A stretch of 64,000 bases of DNA, taken from Amycolatopsis aidingensis (GTDB taxonomy: Bacteria; Actinomycetota; Actinomycetes; Mycobacteriales; Pseudonocardiaceae). A program made the translations under genes and the position numbers. This document shows positions 44,287 to 52,120 of the stretch, one piece after another. How positions within the stretch are numbered: position 1 is the first letter of the stretch; each line of letters begins with the position of its first letter. The stretch spans positions 1,772,001 to 1,836,000 of the forward strand of contig NZ_CP076538.1 in assembly GCF_018885265.1 (NCBI RefSeq), read 5' to 3'. The notes under the pieces are model-generated. The model worked only from the letters and a program-made list of their open reading frames with translations, made no database searches and was not told the DNA's origin.

Positions 44287-44550
44287 CTAGACTGATGACA
44301 CTTGATCCAGCAGAAGATCGCAGAACTTGTCGACAGTGGTTAGATCCTGATTTTCTTCGAGATCAATAAAAACGTCGAGCTTTGTTTCGATTTTTTCGAT
44401 AAGTGCCAGGTACTCGATCGAACTCATTCCCGTCTCGGGGAACTCTGTATCTGATTCGATGGTCTGACTTTCCAGAACGCCGCCGGCAACCTCGGACAGT
44501 AGAGAGAAAATTTGTTGACGTAACTCTGCCCGTGCATCTTCCGCAGTCAT
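44287..44550 (-). CDS. Free-standing carrier protein (PCP/ACP)
   Basis: An 87-residue acidic helical protein. The phosphopantetheine site is in FPETGMSSIEYLALIEKIET; the common GxDSL is changed to G-M-S-S-I, with the acceptor Ser retained and Ser in place of Asp. The helix II-III region ENQDLTTVDKFCDLLLDQVS is standard. It is the first gene of the operon and, with the free A protein, could form a split loading or oxidation module. ATG at 44550 with aaggggat upstream. By eye its base composition is close to half A+T, very different from the ~70% GC neighbours, pointing to horizontal origin. Confidence 0.88.
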   Translation of the reverse strand: MTAEDARAELRQQIFSLLSEVAGGVLESQTIESDTEFPETGMSSIEYLALIEKIETKLDVFIDLEENQDLTTVDKFCDLLLDQVSSV

Positions 44551-44566
44551 GTATCCCCTTGTTTTG

Positions 44567-44582
44567 TTGAATAATTATTCAA
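44567..44582. promoter_or_regulatory. Perfect 16-bp AT-rich palindrome upstream of the carrier-protein gene
   Basis: TTGAATAATTATTCAA reads the same on both strands and lies 17 bp upstream of the operon's first ATG, just before the aagggg ribosome binding site. Such a symmetric AT-rich site in high-GC DNA is a good candidate operator for a dimeric repressor (TetR/MarR-like) or part of the operon promoter. No regulator gene is present in the cluster. Confidence 0.5.
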
Positions 44583-44921
44583 TATGGGTACATTGCATCT
44601 GGGATTGGAATGTTGGTTCGGTGTCAGTGATCGTAAAAACAGAGCGGCGTTTCAGTTGATCTCGGCGGCCGCGCGTACCGTTCCGATTGCGGTCAGCAAA
44701 AACTTCCCCCGTATGCCCACTGCTGTACCTCCCCAGGTGTGGTCCTTGCCGCACGTTTTAGTCAGCCCCAGAGTTCGTACATGCGAGCAAGCTGACACCA
44801 TCGTGCCTGAATCGCCTGCGGTCCGCAAGTGACCAACCTAGACCGAAAGTAGGTTGAGGTTTGAGGTTGTGGGTGCTGCTGGGTGCCCGCTGCCGGCAAA
44901 TGATCTCTTGCTGATTTCGGG
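44583..44921. other. Non-coding stretch upstream of the biosynthetic operon
   Basis: About 340 bp of mixed composition. No convincing gene on either strand; an 82-codon plus-strand frame here has no protein-like pattern. It presumably holds the promoter of the minus-strand operon. A weak inverted repeat (aaccta / taggtt, 44835-44855) is the only structure noticed. The right edge runs into the transposase remnant. Confidence 0.5.
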
Positions 44922-45272
44922 GCTGGCGCCGTCGAGGTCACCGTGCCGCGGGTGAACGACGAGCCCGTCGACCCGGAGCGGGTGAGCGGCAGCGGTTCGC
45001 TTCGGCGATCCCGCGGCCGTGGGCGCGCAGACGCCGAAGATTACCGAGGGTGGGCGGCGCGCGTTTGCCGGGCGTGATCTGTCCGGTGTGGACTATGTCC
45101 AGCCATGGGCGGACGGTGTCGCTGTCAACATCCGTTTGGAGGAACACAGGCTGTGCATGCTGGTGCTGGTCGGTGGGCGCAGCCGAGGCCTTCGAAGCCA
45201 CTTATGGGACGAACTTCGCAAAGCGGTCGTCAAGATCATCAACGATCTCGACGAACTGCTCGCGTTGAACAC
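44922..45272 (+). pseudogene. Decayed IS256-family transposase remnant
   Basis: Pieces of one transposase appear in order but in different frames. GAVEVTVPRVNDEPVDPE comes first, then RFASAIPRPWARR. After an internal deletion comes RDLSGVDYVQPWADGVAVNIR followed by LEEHRLCMLVLVG, which is the IS256 DDE region containing the Asp of W-A-D-G. Then AFEATYGTNFAK and AVVKIINDLDELLA represent the region before the C-terminal motif. The full transposase (~400 aa) is reduced to ~115 codons with frameshifts and at least two deletions. No terminal inverted repeats found. It marks the right side of the inserted region between rho and rpmE. Confidence 0.75.
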
Positions 45273-45310
45273 ACCGCCTGAACCCAACCCCACCGACCCA
45301 GGAAGGAAAT

Positions 45311-45709
45311 ATGACGACCATAGACAAGATCGCGTGGATCCGGCTGGAAGGCGGCAAGATCCTCGGTACGCGGTCACGCGGCAAGGACGTGTACTACATC
45401 CCGGGTGGCAAACGCGAACCTGGCGAAACCGACATCCAGACCCTCATCCGGGAGATCAACGAAGAACTCGCCGTCGTCATCGCGCCCGCCAGCGCGACAC
45501 ACGTCGGCACCTTCCAAGCCCAGGCACACGGACACGCCACCGGCGTCACGGTGCGCATGACCTGCTACACCGCCGACTACCAGGGCACCCTGACCCCCAG
45601 CAGCGAGATCGAAGAACTCATCTGGCTGGCCTACACCGATCGCGACCGCGTAGCTCCCGTCGATCAGCTCATCTTCGACCACCTACAGCAGACCGGACAA
45701 CTCACCTGA
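45311..45709 (+). CDS. NUDIX hydrolase
   Basis: A 132-residue protein with a complete NUDIX box, GGKREPGETDIQTLIREINEE (21 residues including the core G-x5-E-x7-R-E-x2-E-E), preceded by DVYYIP. It should hydrolyse a nucleoside-diphosphate-X compound; the substrate cannot be read from sequence. ATG at 45311 with aggaagg upstream. It sits 39 bp after the transposase remnant and is not clearly linked to the biosynthetic operon on the other strand. The start is firm because the upstream frame is transposase-derived. Confidence 0.88.
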   Translation: MTTIDKIAWIRLEGGKILGTRSRGKDVYYIPGGKREPGETDIQTLIREINEELAVVIAPASATHVGTFQAQAHGHATGVTVRMTCYTADYQGTLTPSSEIEELIWLAYTDRDRVAPVDQLIFDHLQQTGQLT

Positions 45710-46180
45710 CACCAAGCATCCGACACGGTCTGCCTACGCAACGGGGTCGGCTCCGCCTCCAACGCGCCCAGGATGCGCAGCCCGGTCGGCACGCTCCGGT
45801 GGCGGCCGAGGACAGCCCGTGCCTGCTGCAGGCGGCCCGCTACCCGGCGTGAGTGGATCCCCGGTCAGCCCAGGTCGTTGAACAACTCCAGCCTGGCCCG
45901 CATCTGGTCAAACGTGATCTGTCGACGACGCACGTCAACCCCACCTACGATGGCGTTCGGGACCTCCGTCCGCATCTTCGTCCGCAGGGGTCCGAGGCCG
46001 ACCCCGGCAGGGGGCGACCGTCCGTACAGACGTGTACACGCCGGTGCCGGGAACAACAGGTAGGCCGGGCGTGTTGAAGCCGCTGCCAGCACGTCTGGCA
46101 GAATGATCCGCTGACGTCCGGCACCGGTTCACCTCGCTGACGCCCTGCGGGGACCCGGCGGCCACCCGAGAGAGGACACC
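45710..46180. other. Intergenic stretch with possible decayed minus-strand coding DNA and the rpmE promoter
   Basis: On the minus strand, two protein-like pieces share one frame: TFDQMRARLELFNDLG followed by a stop, then RVAGRLQQARAVLGRHRSVP and TGLRILGALEAEPTPLRRQT. They look like a degraded gene (about 45710-45960), but no family is recognised. Further right, TTGAAG (46074-46079) and CAGAAT (46099-46104) could serve as -35/-10 boxes for rpmE, though the 19-bp spacing is long. Good ribosome binding site (gagagagga) before rpmE. Confidence 0.35.
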
Positions 46181-46408
46181 ATGAAGAGCGGTATTCACCC
46201 CGAGTACAAAATCACGAACGTGCACTGTGGTTGTGGTAACAGCTTCACCACCCGCAGCACCAAGGACACCGGCGACATCCACGTCGAAATCTGCTCGAGC
46301 TGCCACCCGTTCTACACCGGCAAGCAGAAGATTCTGGACACCGGTGGCCGGGTCGCCCGCTTCGAGGCCCGCTACGGCAAGCGCCCGAAGAAGGCCGGCG
46401 GCAAGTAG
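46181..46408 (+). CDS. rpmE: 50S ribosomal protein L31 (zinc-binding form)
   Basis: 75 residues: [20 protein letters not shown], then [20 protein letters not shown] and a basic tail. The four Cys (C-x-C and C-x2-C) mark the zinc-binding C+ form. In mycobacteria rpmE follows rho directly; here ~14 kb of extra DNA separates them. Followed by a strong intrinsic terminator. Confidence 0.97.
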   Translation: MKSGIHPEYKITNVHCGCGNSFTTRSTKDTGDIHVEICSSCHPFYTGKQKILDTGGRVARFEARYGKRPKKAGGK

Positions 46409-46416
46409 CTTCCGTG

Positions 46417-46455
46417 ACGGCGCCCACTCCCGAGCTGGGGTGGGCGCCGTTTCTG
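46417..46455 (+). terminator. Intrinsic terminator after rpmE
   Basis: Arms acggcgcccactcc and ggggtgggcgccgt (one non-Watson-Crick position) around a 6-nt loop, followed by tttct. A classical GC-rich hairpin with a short T-tract, 9 bp after the rpmE stop. Confidence 0.85.
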
Positions 46456-46498
46456 TGTCATAACCCTGTCCCGGCAGTTCTGGTGGAATGAGGTCAGC

Positions 46499-47569
46499 GT
46501 GGAATCGGACTCTGTGCGGAGTTTGCTCGACGAGCACGCCGAGTTGGAACAGCAGCTCGCGGACCCGTCGGTGCACGCCGACCAGGAACGCGCCCGCAAG
46601 CTGGGCAGGCGGTACGCCGAACTGACTCCGGTGGTCAAGGCGGTCGCCGAGCTGGACGCGGTGCGGTCCGACCTGGCCGCCGCAAGGGAGCTGGCGAGCG
46701 AGGACCCCGCCTTCGCCACCGAGGCACAGGAGCTGGCCGAGCAGATCCCGGCGCTGGAAGCCCGGCTGACCGAACTGCTGCTGCCACGGGACCCCTACGA
46801 CAGCTCCGACGTGCTGATGGAGATCAAGTCCGGGGAGGGCGGCGAGGAGTCGGCGCTGTTCGCGGGCGACCTGCTGCGCATGTACCTGCGCTACTCCGAA
46901 CGGATGAACTGGAAGGTGGAGGTACTCGGCTCCACCGAGTCCGACCTCGGCGGCTACAAGGACGTCACGGTCTCGATCAAGAGCCGGGACGCCGAGGCGG
47001 CCGGGGTGTGGGCGCGGATGAAGTTCGAGGGCGGGGTGCACCGCGTGCAGCGGGTGCCGGCGACCGAGTCGCAGGGCCGGATCCACACCTCGGCCGCGGG
47101 GGTGCTGGTCTACCCCGAGCCCGAGGAGATCGAGGTGGAGCTGGACCCGAACGACCTGCGCATCGACGTGTACCGGTCCTCCGGCCCCGGTGGGCAGAGC
47201 GTGAACACTACCGACTCGGCGGTGCGGGTCACCCACCTGCCCACCGGCATCGTGGTGTCCTGCCAGAACGAGAAGTCGCAGATCCAGAACCGGGCGCGGG
47301 CGATCCAGGTGCTACAGGCCCGGTTGCAGGCCATGGCCGAGGAGGAGGCCGCGGCCAGGCAGGCCGACACCCGCCGCTCGCAGGTCCGCACCGTGGACCG
47401 CTCCGAGCGGGTGCGCACGTACAACTTCCCGGAGAACCGCATCTCCGACCACCGGGTCAACTACAAGGCGTACAACCTGGACCAGGTGCTCGACGGTGAG
47501 CTGGACGCAGTGCTGGATGCGCTGGCGGCCGCCGAGCGGGAGGAACGTCTCGCCGAGCAGACGGTCTGA
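46499..47569 (+). CDS. prfA: Peptide chain release factor 1
   Basis: A 356-residue class I release factor. The peptidyl-tRNA hydrolysis motif GGQ is in [20 protein letters not shown]. The anticodon-like tripeptide is P-A-T in [16 protein letters not shown], as in RF1 (UAA/UAG), not the SPF of RF2. GTG start at 46499 with gaggtcag upstream. In mycobacteria prmC, which methylates this GGQ, follows directly; here three minus-strand glycosyltransferase-type genes intervene. Confidence 0.97.
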   Translation: MESDSVRSLLDEHAELEQQLADPSVHADQERARKLGRRYAELTPVVKAVAELDAVRSDLAAARELASEDPAFATEAQELAEQIPALEARLTELLLPRDPYDSSDVLMEIKSGEGGEESALFAGDLLRMYLRYSERMNWKVEVLGSTESDLGGYKDVTVSIKSRDAEAAGVWARMKFEGGVHRVQRVPATESQGRIHTSAAGVLVYPEPEEIEVELDPNDLRIDVYRSSGPGGQSVNTTDSAVRVTHLPTGIVVSCQNEKSQIQNRARAIQVLQARLQAMAEEEAAARQADTRRSQVRTVDRSERVRTYNFPENRISDHRVNYKAYNLDQVLDGELDAVLDALAAAEREERLAEQTV

Positions 47570-47595
47570 ACCAGGGCCCGGCATGGCCGGTTCAG
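47566..47595. terminator. Two-way terminator between prfA and the GT-C gene
   Basis: Inverted repeat ctgaacc / ggttcag with additional ggcc pairing inside, covering the stop codons of both convergent genes. No T-tract. Confidence 0.5.
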
Positions 47596-48923
47596 CCGGA
47601 CCAGTGCCCGGAGATGAACTTCGCGAACAGCAGTGCCTGCAGCAGCCCGCCCAGGTACAGCGTGACGTAGGCCGCCGGACGCAGCACCCGGCTGCGCTGC
47701 GCCAGCGCGGCGAGCGCCACGTACAGCACCAGGCAGGGCAGCACGTACCGGTGCACCGAGACCACGTTGCTGTTCAGCGTGAACATCACGATGGCGACCA
47801 GGCCGAACACCGCGAGCGGGACCAGGGCCGTCCGGTCCTCGCGCTGCGCGGGCGGCAGGCAGGCGGCGGCAGGACCGTGCAGCCGCCGGTCCCGCAGCAC
47901 GCAGCCGATCAGGTAACAGGACGCGGCCAGCAGCAGCACCAGCCCGATCACCGGGAGTACATGGCTGACCAGCCGCCAGGTGGTCATCTGGTCCAGCCCG
48001 AGCAGCGCGCGGCCGGTCAGCTCGACCTCCTCGGCGATGGTTGCCGGGAAGTTCGGGTTGAACACGTGGTAGCTCCACGAGTTCGCCGCCTGATAGGCGT
48101 GGAACATGCCCAGCGCGTCCCCGGTCACCACCCGCAGGTAGGCCATGTACCCGGCGAAACCCGCGATACTGGCCGGGAACCACAGCAGGTTCGGCGAGAG
48201 CAGGCCGCGCAGGCTCCACCCCCTTGACCGCCAGAACTCCAGGAAGCACAGGCCGACGAACAGCACGCCGGTGATCCGGCTGGCAGTGATGGCCATCAGG
48301 CACAGGCCCATCCACGCCCAGCTGCGGCGCAGCGCGAACAGGTAGGCCCAGAAGCCGATCGCGCAGAACAGCGCCTCGCTGTAGAAGACGTGCAGGAAGT
48401 ACGCGGCCGGTGCGCTGAGGAAGCCGGCAACGGCCAGCCACGGTCCGTTGCCCTCACCGAGGTGGTATCGGACGATCTTGAGCAGGGCCACCACGGCGAG
48501 CCAGCTGGCCACCGTGTTGATCAGCATCCCGGCGGCCAGCACCCCCAGCTGGCCGAAGGTGATGGTCTGAACCAGCCACACCGTGAACGGGAACAACGGA
48601 TAGAACGCCCGGATCGGCACGAACTCCGCGTAGCCGCCGTCCAGGATGTGCCCGTAGTGCACCCCGTCCCAGCGGTAGGTGTGCGCGAGCAGGCCGTCCC
48701 CGGAACCGATACCGGAGCCGGGGATGCCCTCGCTGGTCGGCAACGTGGGGCCGAACAGCAAGGCGGCCGCGGTGAGGGCGCCGTGCCAGAGCAGCACGAC
48801 GAACAGTGCCACGCCGAAGTCGCCGGAAAGGAACGCGTGCCACCGGGAGGGACGCGCCAGCCGCCCGCGCGCGGCCGGTACCGGCGCGGTCTGTTCGGCC
48901 TCGATCGCGGTGCCGCTGGTCAT
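47592..48923 (-). CDS. Polytopic GT-C mannosyltransferase-like protein (PIG-V-type)
   Basis: A 443-residue membrane protein with about ten hydrophobic segments. The first exported loop has HTYRWDGVHYGHILDGGYAE, the RWD-x-x-H-Y pattern of PIG-V/GT-C glycosyltransferases that use polyprenyl-phosphate sugars. AFYPLFPFTVWLVQ and HVFYSEALFCAIGFWAYL are also found in this group. Start ATG at 48923, overlapping the GtrA stop (ATGA). With the GT2 and GtrA genes it forms a three-gene cassette: charge a lipid carrier with sugar, flip it, transfer the sugar outside the membrane. The acceptor is unknown. Confidence 0.85.
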   Translation of the reverse strand: MTSGTAIEAEQTAPVPAARGRLARPSRWHAFLSGDFGVALFVVLLWHGALTAAALLFGPTLPTSEGIPGSGIGSGDGLLAHTYRWDGVHYGHILDGGYAEFVPIRAFYPLFPFTVWLVQTITFGQLGVLAAGMLINTVASWLAVVALLKIVRYHLGEGNGPWLAVAGFLSAPAAYFLHVFYSEALFCAIGFWAYLFALRRSWAWMGLCLMAITASRITGVLFVGLCFLEFWRSRGWSLRGLLSPNLLWFPASIAGFAGYMAYLRVVTGDALGMFHAYQAANSWSYHVFNPNFPATIAEEVELTGRALLGLDQMTTWRLVSHVLPVIGLVLLLAASCYLIGCVLRDRRLHGPAAACLPPAQREDRTALVPLAVFGLVAIVMFTLNSNVVSVHRYVLPCLVLYVALAALAQRSRVLRPAAYVTLYLGGLLQALLFAKFISGHWSG

Positions 48924-49318
48924 GTCGAAGCTCCTCGCCGGAAGACCACGGTGCTGTACAGGACGTAGTTCCACACCAGCCCCACGGCGATTCCGGCTGC
49001 CTTCGGCACCAGCAGGGGCAGGTCGGGGAAAGCGCCACCGACGAGCATGATCACGACCGGTTGCACGGCCCACAGCCCGATAGCGGTGATGGTGAAGAAA
49101 AGCAGCGCCTGCAGGCGCGGGTCGCCCTCCTTTGCGCGGAAGGTGAAACTGCGGTTCAGGCTGAAGCTCAACAGCATTCCGGCGCTGGTGGAAAGGAAGT
49201 TCGCGAAAAAGATCGGCAACCCGGCGGTGACGAGTACCAGGTAACCGACGAAATCGACCGCGGTGTTGGCTATGCCGACGAGCCCGAACCGCAGCCTGGT
49301 TGGCGTGAGGACTTTCAA
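48920..49318 (-). CDS. GtrA family membrane protein (probable flippase)
   Basis: 132 residues with four membrane helices: RFGLVGIANTAVDFVGYLVL at the N-terminus, FFANFLSTSAGMLLSFSLNR with the conserved N-R before SFTFRAKEG, ITAIGLWAVQPVVIML, and AAGIAVGLVWNYVLYSTVVF. GtrA proteins are thought to flip polyprenyl-phosphate-linked sugars across the membrane. ATGA overlaps on both sides (GT2 gene upstream, GT-C gene downstream) indicate a tightly coupled operon. Confidence 0.9.
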   Translation of the reverse strand: MKVLTPTRLRFGLVGIANTAVDFVGYLVLVTAGLPIFFANFLSTSAGMLLSFSLNRSFTFRAKEGDPRLQALLFFTITAIGLWAVQPVVIMLVGGAFPDLPLLVPKAAGIAVGLVWNYVLYSTVVFRRGAST

Positions 49319-50337
49319 CCGACGAGACTCTTCAGCTCGGTGTCCGCCTCGGCCTCGGCGCCGGTGCGGACGGAGGCCACGGTGTAGAGCGGCCGGTTCT
49401 GCACCTGCGCGTAGGTGCGGCCGATATAGCTGCCGAGTACCCCGATCATGATGAGCTGGATACCGCCGAGGAAGAATGTCGCGATGGTGATGAAAGCCCA
49501 GCCGGGAACCGCCGTCTCCGGGGCGAACAGTTTCACACCGAGAACGTAGAGGATCCCCGCGAAGCTCAGCAGGGAAATGGTGTAGCCGATCCGGCTGATC
49601 AGCCGCAGCGGCGCAACCGAAAAGCCGAGAATGCCATCGGCAGCGAACCGGAGCATCTTGCTCAACGGATAGCCAGTGCTGCCCGCATTCCGCTTGTCCC
49701 GGTCGAACGGGACCGCGACCTGCCGGAAACCGATGTAGCTGACCAGCCCCCGCAGGAAACGGTCGCGTTCCCGGTACTTCCGCAGCTCGTCGACCACCTT
49801 CCGGTCGAGCAGCCGGAAATCGCCGGTGTTCTTCGGGATGTCGATGGCGGCGAGCTTACGCAACAGCCAGTAGAAGCCGGCCGCGGTGGCCTTCTTGAAC
49901 GCCGAGTCCTGCCGGGACCTGCGCTGGGCGTACACCACGTGGTAGCCCTGCTCCCACTTCTCCATCAGCTCCAGAGCGACCCGCGGCGGGTCCTGCATAT
50001 CGCTGTCCATGATGACGGCGGCGTCCGCGTCCACCAGGTCCAGGCCGGCGGTGACGGCCAGCTGGTGGCCGAAGTTGCGGGAGAGCTCGACCACGGTGAC
50101 CCGGTCGTCGGCATCGGCCAGCGCGTTCAGCCGGGCCAGTGACTCGTCCTTGCTGCCGTCATCCACGTAGATGAACTGGAAGCGGTACCGATCCGACACG
50201 GCCGAGGTGACCTCGTCCACCGTCCGGTGCAGCAGGTCGATGTTGTCCGCCTCGTTGAAGATCGGGAATACGAACGCGACGGTACGTCTGTTGTCGGTGC
50301 TGTCCAGCTGTCTGGCCGTGTCCCATTGCCCAGCCAC
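49315..50337 (-). CDS. GT2 polyprenyl-phosphate glycosyltransferase (GtrB/DPM1-like)
   Basis: 340 residues. The catalytic GT2 domain has VAFVFPIFNEADNIDLLHRT, YVDDGSKDES, ELSRNFGHQLAVTAGLDLV and the D-x-D-type pair in VIMDSDMQDPP, followed by KNTGDFRLLDRKVVDEL. Two C-terminal membrane helices (ISLLSFAGILYVLGV, ITIATFFLGGIQLIMIGVLG) make it GtrB-like, transferring a sugar from a nucleotide to polyprenyl phosphate. First gene of the three-gene minus-strand cassette between prfA and prmC. ATG at 50337; the promoter lies in the 215-bp divergent gap to prmC. Confidence 0.93.
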   Translation of the reverse strand: MAGQWDTARQLDSTDNRRTVAFVFPIFNEADNIDLLHRTVDEVTSAVSDRYRFQFIYVDDGSKDESLARLNALADADDRVTVVELSRNFGHQLAVTAGLDLVDADAAVIMDSDMQDPPRVALELMEKWEQGYHVVYAQRRSRQDSAFKKATAAGFYWLLRKLAAIDIPKNTGDFRLLDRKVVDELRKYRERDRFLRGLVSYIGFRQVAVPFDRDKRNAGSTGYPLSKMLRFAADGILGFSVAPLRLISRIGYTISLLSFAGILYVLGVKLFAPETAVPGWAFITIATFFLGGIQLIMIGVLGSYIGRTYAQVQNRPLYTVASVRTGAEAEADTELKSLVG

Positions 50338-50552
50338 CAGTCCACCCCTCAGAAACGTGGGTTGTTTTCTTCCCTCAATGCAGATCGACGGGGATCACAC
50401 AGCGTTACATCTGTTCGCAACGAGGAGCACTATAGCGTCCGCAGTAACTCGAACGAGTGACGACCCCAGCCGGGTAGGCCCGCCGAGTCACCTGGCTGGG
50501 TAGAAGCGTGGCGGGCTGGCCATCGACCTGCCGGGCAAGTGAAGATGGCCTG

Positions 50553-51416
50553 GTGAAGCGACAGCCGTTGCGCCTGGCGATCCTCGAGGCGACCAGGATC
50601 CTGACCGAGGCCGGGGTGGCCTCCCCCCGCGCCGATGCCGAGTTGATCGCCGCCCATGTGCTCGGCGTGGAACGCGGGCGGCTGCCCCTGGTACCGCTGG
50701 TCGACACGGCCGTGGTGGACGCGATCGGGCAGCTGGTCATGCAGCGGGCCAAGCGCATCCCGCTACAGCACCTGATCGGGTGGGCGGCGCTCGGCGGGAT
50801 CACGGTGGACGTCGGGCCGGGGGTGTTCGTGCCGCGGCCGGAGACCGAGTTGCTCCTGGAGTGGGGACTCGGCGTGCTGAAGGGCAGGGAGTACCCGGTG
50901 GTGGTCGACCTCTGCACCGGTTCCGGTGCGCTGGCGCTCGCGGTCGCGCACGCCCGGCCGGACGCCGTCGTCTACGCGGTCGACGTCGACCGCAACGCGC
51001 TGGCCTGGGCCCGGCACAACGCGGAGGCCAGGGCGGCGGCCGGGGACACCCCGATCCGGCTGTACTCCGGCGATGTCGCCGACAACACCATGTTCGCCGA
51101 GCTGGACGGGCTGGTGGACCTGGTGCTGTGCAACCCGCCCTACGTCCCGGAGGGCACCCAGGTGCCGCCGGAGGTCGCCGAGTACGACCCGGCGCACGCG
51201 GTGTTCGCGCCGGAGAGCGGGCTGGCCGTGATCCGGCATGTGGTCGCCGCGTCGGCACGGTTGCTGCGGCCCGGCGGCGGGCTGGCGATCGAGCACGACG
51301 ACACCCATGCGCAGGCGGTACCGGCACTGCTGCGCGCCCGCAGGGTGCTCACCGAGGTGGCGGGTCATGCCGACCTCACCGGGCGTCCCCGGTTCGCGAC
51401 GGCCCGCCGAGGCTGA
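50553..51416 (+). CDS. prmC: Release factor glutamine methyltransferase
   Basis: A 287-residue PrmC/HemK enzyme that N5-methylates the GGQ glutamine of release factors. The N-terminal helical domain is followed by VFVPRPETELLLEWGLGVL, the SAM loop VVDLCTGSGALALAVAHARP and the catalytic NPPY in LVLCNPPYVPEGTQVPPEVA. Start GTG at 50553 (KRQPLRLAILEA); the open frame from 50508 adds 15 unlikely residues. Separated from prfA by the glycosyltransferase cassette. Confidence 0.95.
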   Translation: MKRQPLRLAILEATRILTEAGVASPRADAELIAAHVLGVERGRLPLVPLVDTAVVDAIGQLVMQRAKRIPLQHLIGWAALGGITVDVGPGVFVPRPETELLLEWGLGVLKGREYPVVVDLCTGSGALALAVAHARPDAVVYAVDVDRNALAWARHNAEARAAAGDTPIRLYSGDVADNTMFAELDGLVDLVLCNPPYVPEGTQVPPEVAEYDPAHAVFAPESGLAVIRHVVAASARLLRPGGGLAIEHDDTHAQAVPALLRARRVLTEVAGHADLTGRPRFATARRG

Positions 51417-51445
51417 CTTCGCCGCGCTCGTTAGGCTCAGCGGCT

Positions 51446-52099
51446 ATGAGCGCCCTGTACGACTGTAACGAGCGGGAGAGCAGGACCGAAGGCCTCGCGG
51501 CCGCGGCGGGTGCCGTGCGTTCCGGCCGGCTGGTCGTGCTGCCGACCGACACGGTGTACGGCATCGGTGCCGACGCCTTCGACACCACGGCGGTGCACGC
51601 GCTGTTGCAGGCCAAGAACCGGGGGCCGGACATGCCGGTGGGCGTACTGGTCGGCTCATGGTCCACAGTGGACGGACTCACGCTCGGCGTGCCGCCGCAG
51701 GCCCGCGCGCTGATCGAGGCGTTCTGGCCCGGTGACCTCTCCATCGTGCTGCCGCACGCGCCGAGCCTGAGCTGGAACCTCGGCAGCACCCGGGGCACCG
51801 TGATGGTGCGCATGCCGCTGCATCCGGTCGCGCTGGACCTGCTGCGTGAGGTCGGGCCGATGGCGGTCTCCAGCGCCAACGTCTCCGGGAGGCCGCCCGC
51901 GAGCACCGCGGAGCAGGCCAGGGAGCAGCTCGGCGAATCGGTGGCGGTGTACCTGGACGGTGGCCCCAGTGGGGACCCGGTTCCCTCGACCATCGTCGAC
52001 CTGACCGGCGACGCGCCGGTGCTGCTGCGCGAGGGTGCGGTCAGCGCGGCGGCGGTTTCCGAGGTGCTCGGTATGCCGGTGCAGGGCAGGGACGACTAG
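51446..52099 (+). CDS. L-threonylcarbamoyladenylate synthase (Sua5/YrdC/TsaC)
   Basis: A 217-residue YrdC-domain protein of the t6A tRNA-modification pathway. It has SGRLVVLPTDTVYGIGADAF, LLQAKNRGPDMPVGVLVGSW, FWPGDLSIVLPHAPSLSWNL and MAVSSANVSGRPPA, all family hallmarks. It lacks the extra Sua5 C-terminal domain. ATG at 51446 with no clear ribosome binding site; a TAGGCT at 51432-51437 is eight bases upstream, so the mRNA may be leaderless. Conserved position between prmC and wecA. Confidence 0.95.
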   Translation: MSALYDCNERESRTEGLAAAAGAVRSGRLVVLPTDTVYGIGADAFDTTAVHALLQAKNRGPDMPVGVLVGSWSTVDGLTLGVPPQARALIEAFWPGDLSIVLPHAPSLSWNLGSTRGTVMVRMPLHPVALDLLREVGPMAVSSANVSGRPPASTAEQAREQLGESVAVYLDGGPSGDPVPSTIVDLTGDAPVLLREGAVSAAAVSEVLGMPVQGRDD

Positions 52100-52120
52100 A
52101 GACCCTGGATTGCGAGCGTC

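Noticed and set aside
44584..44832. 82-codon plus-strand frame upstream of the carrier-protein gene
   Set aside because: Overlaps the expected operon promoter, has no family pattern or ribosome binding site, and the composition does not look like protein.
45050..45268. Plus-strand 72-codon frame as an independent small gene
   Set aside because: It is one of several frames of the decayed IS256 transposase, with only its last part matching the family.
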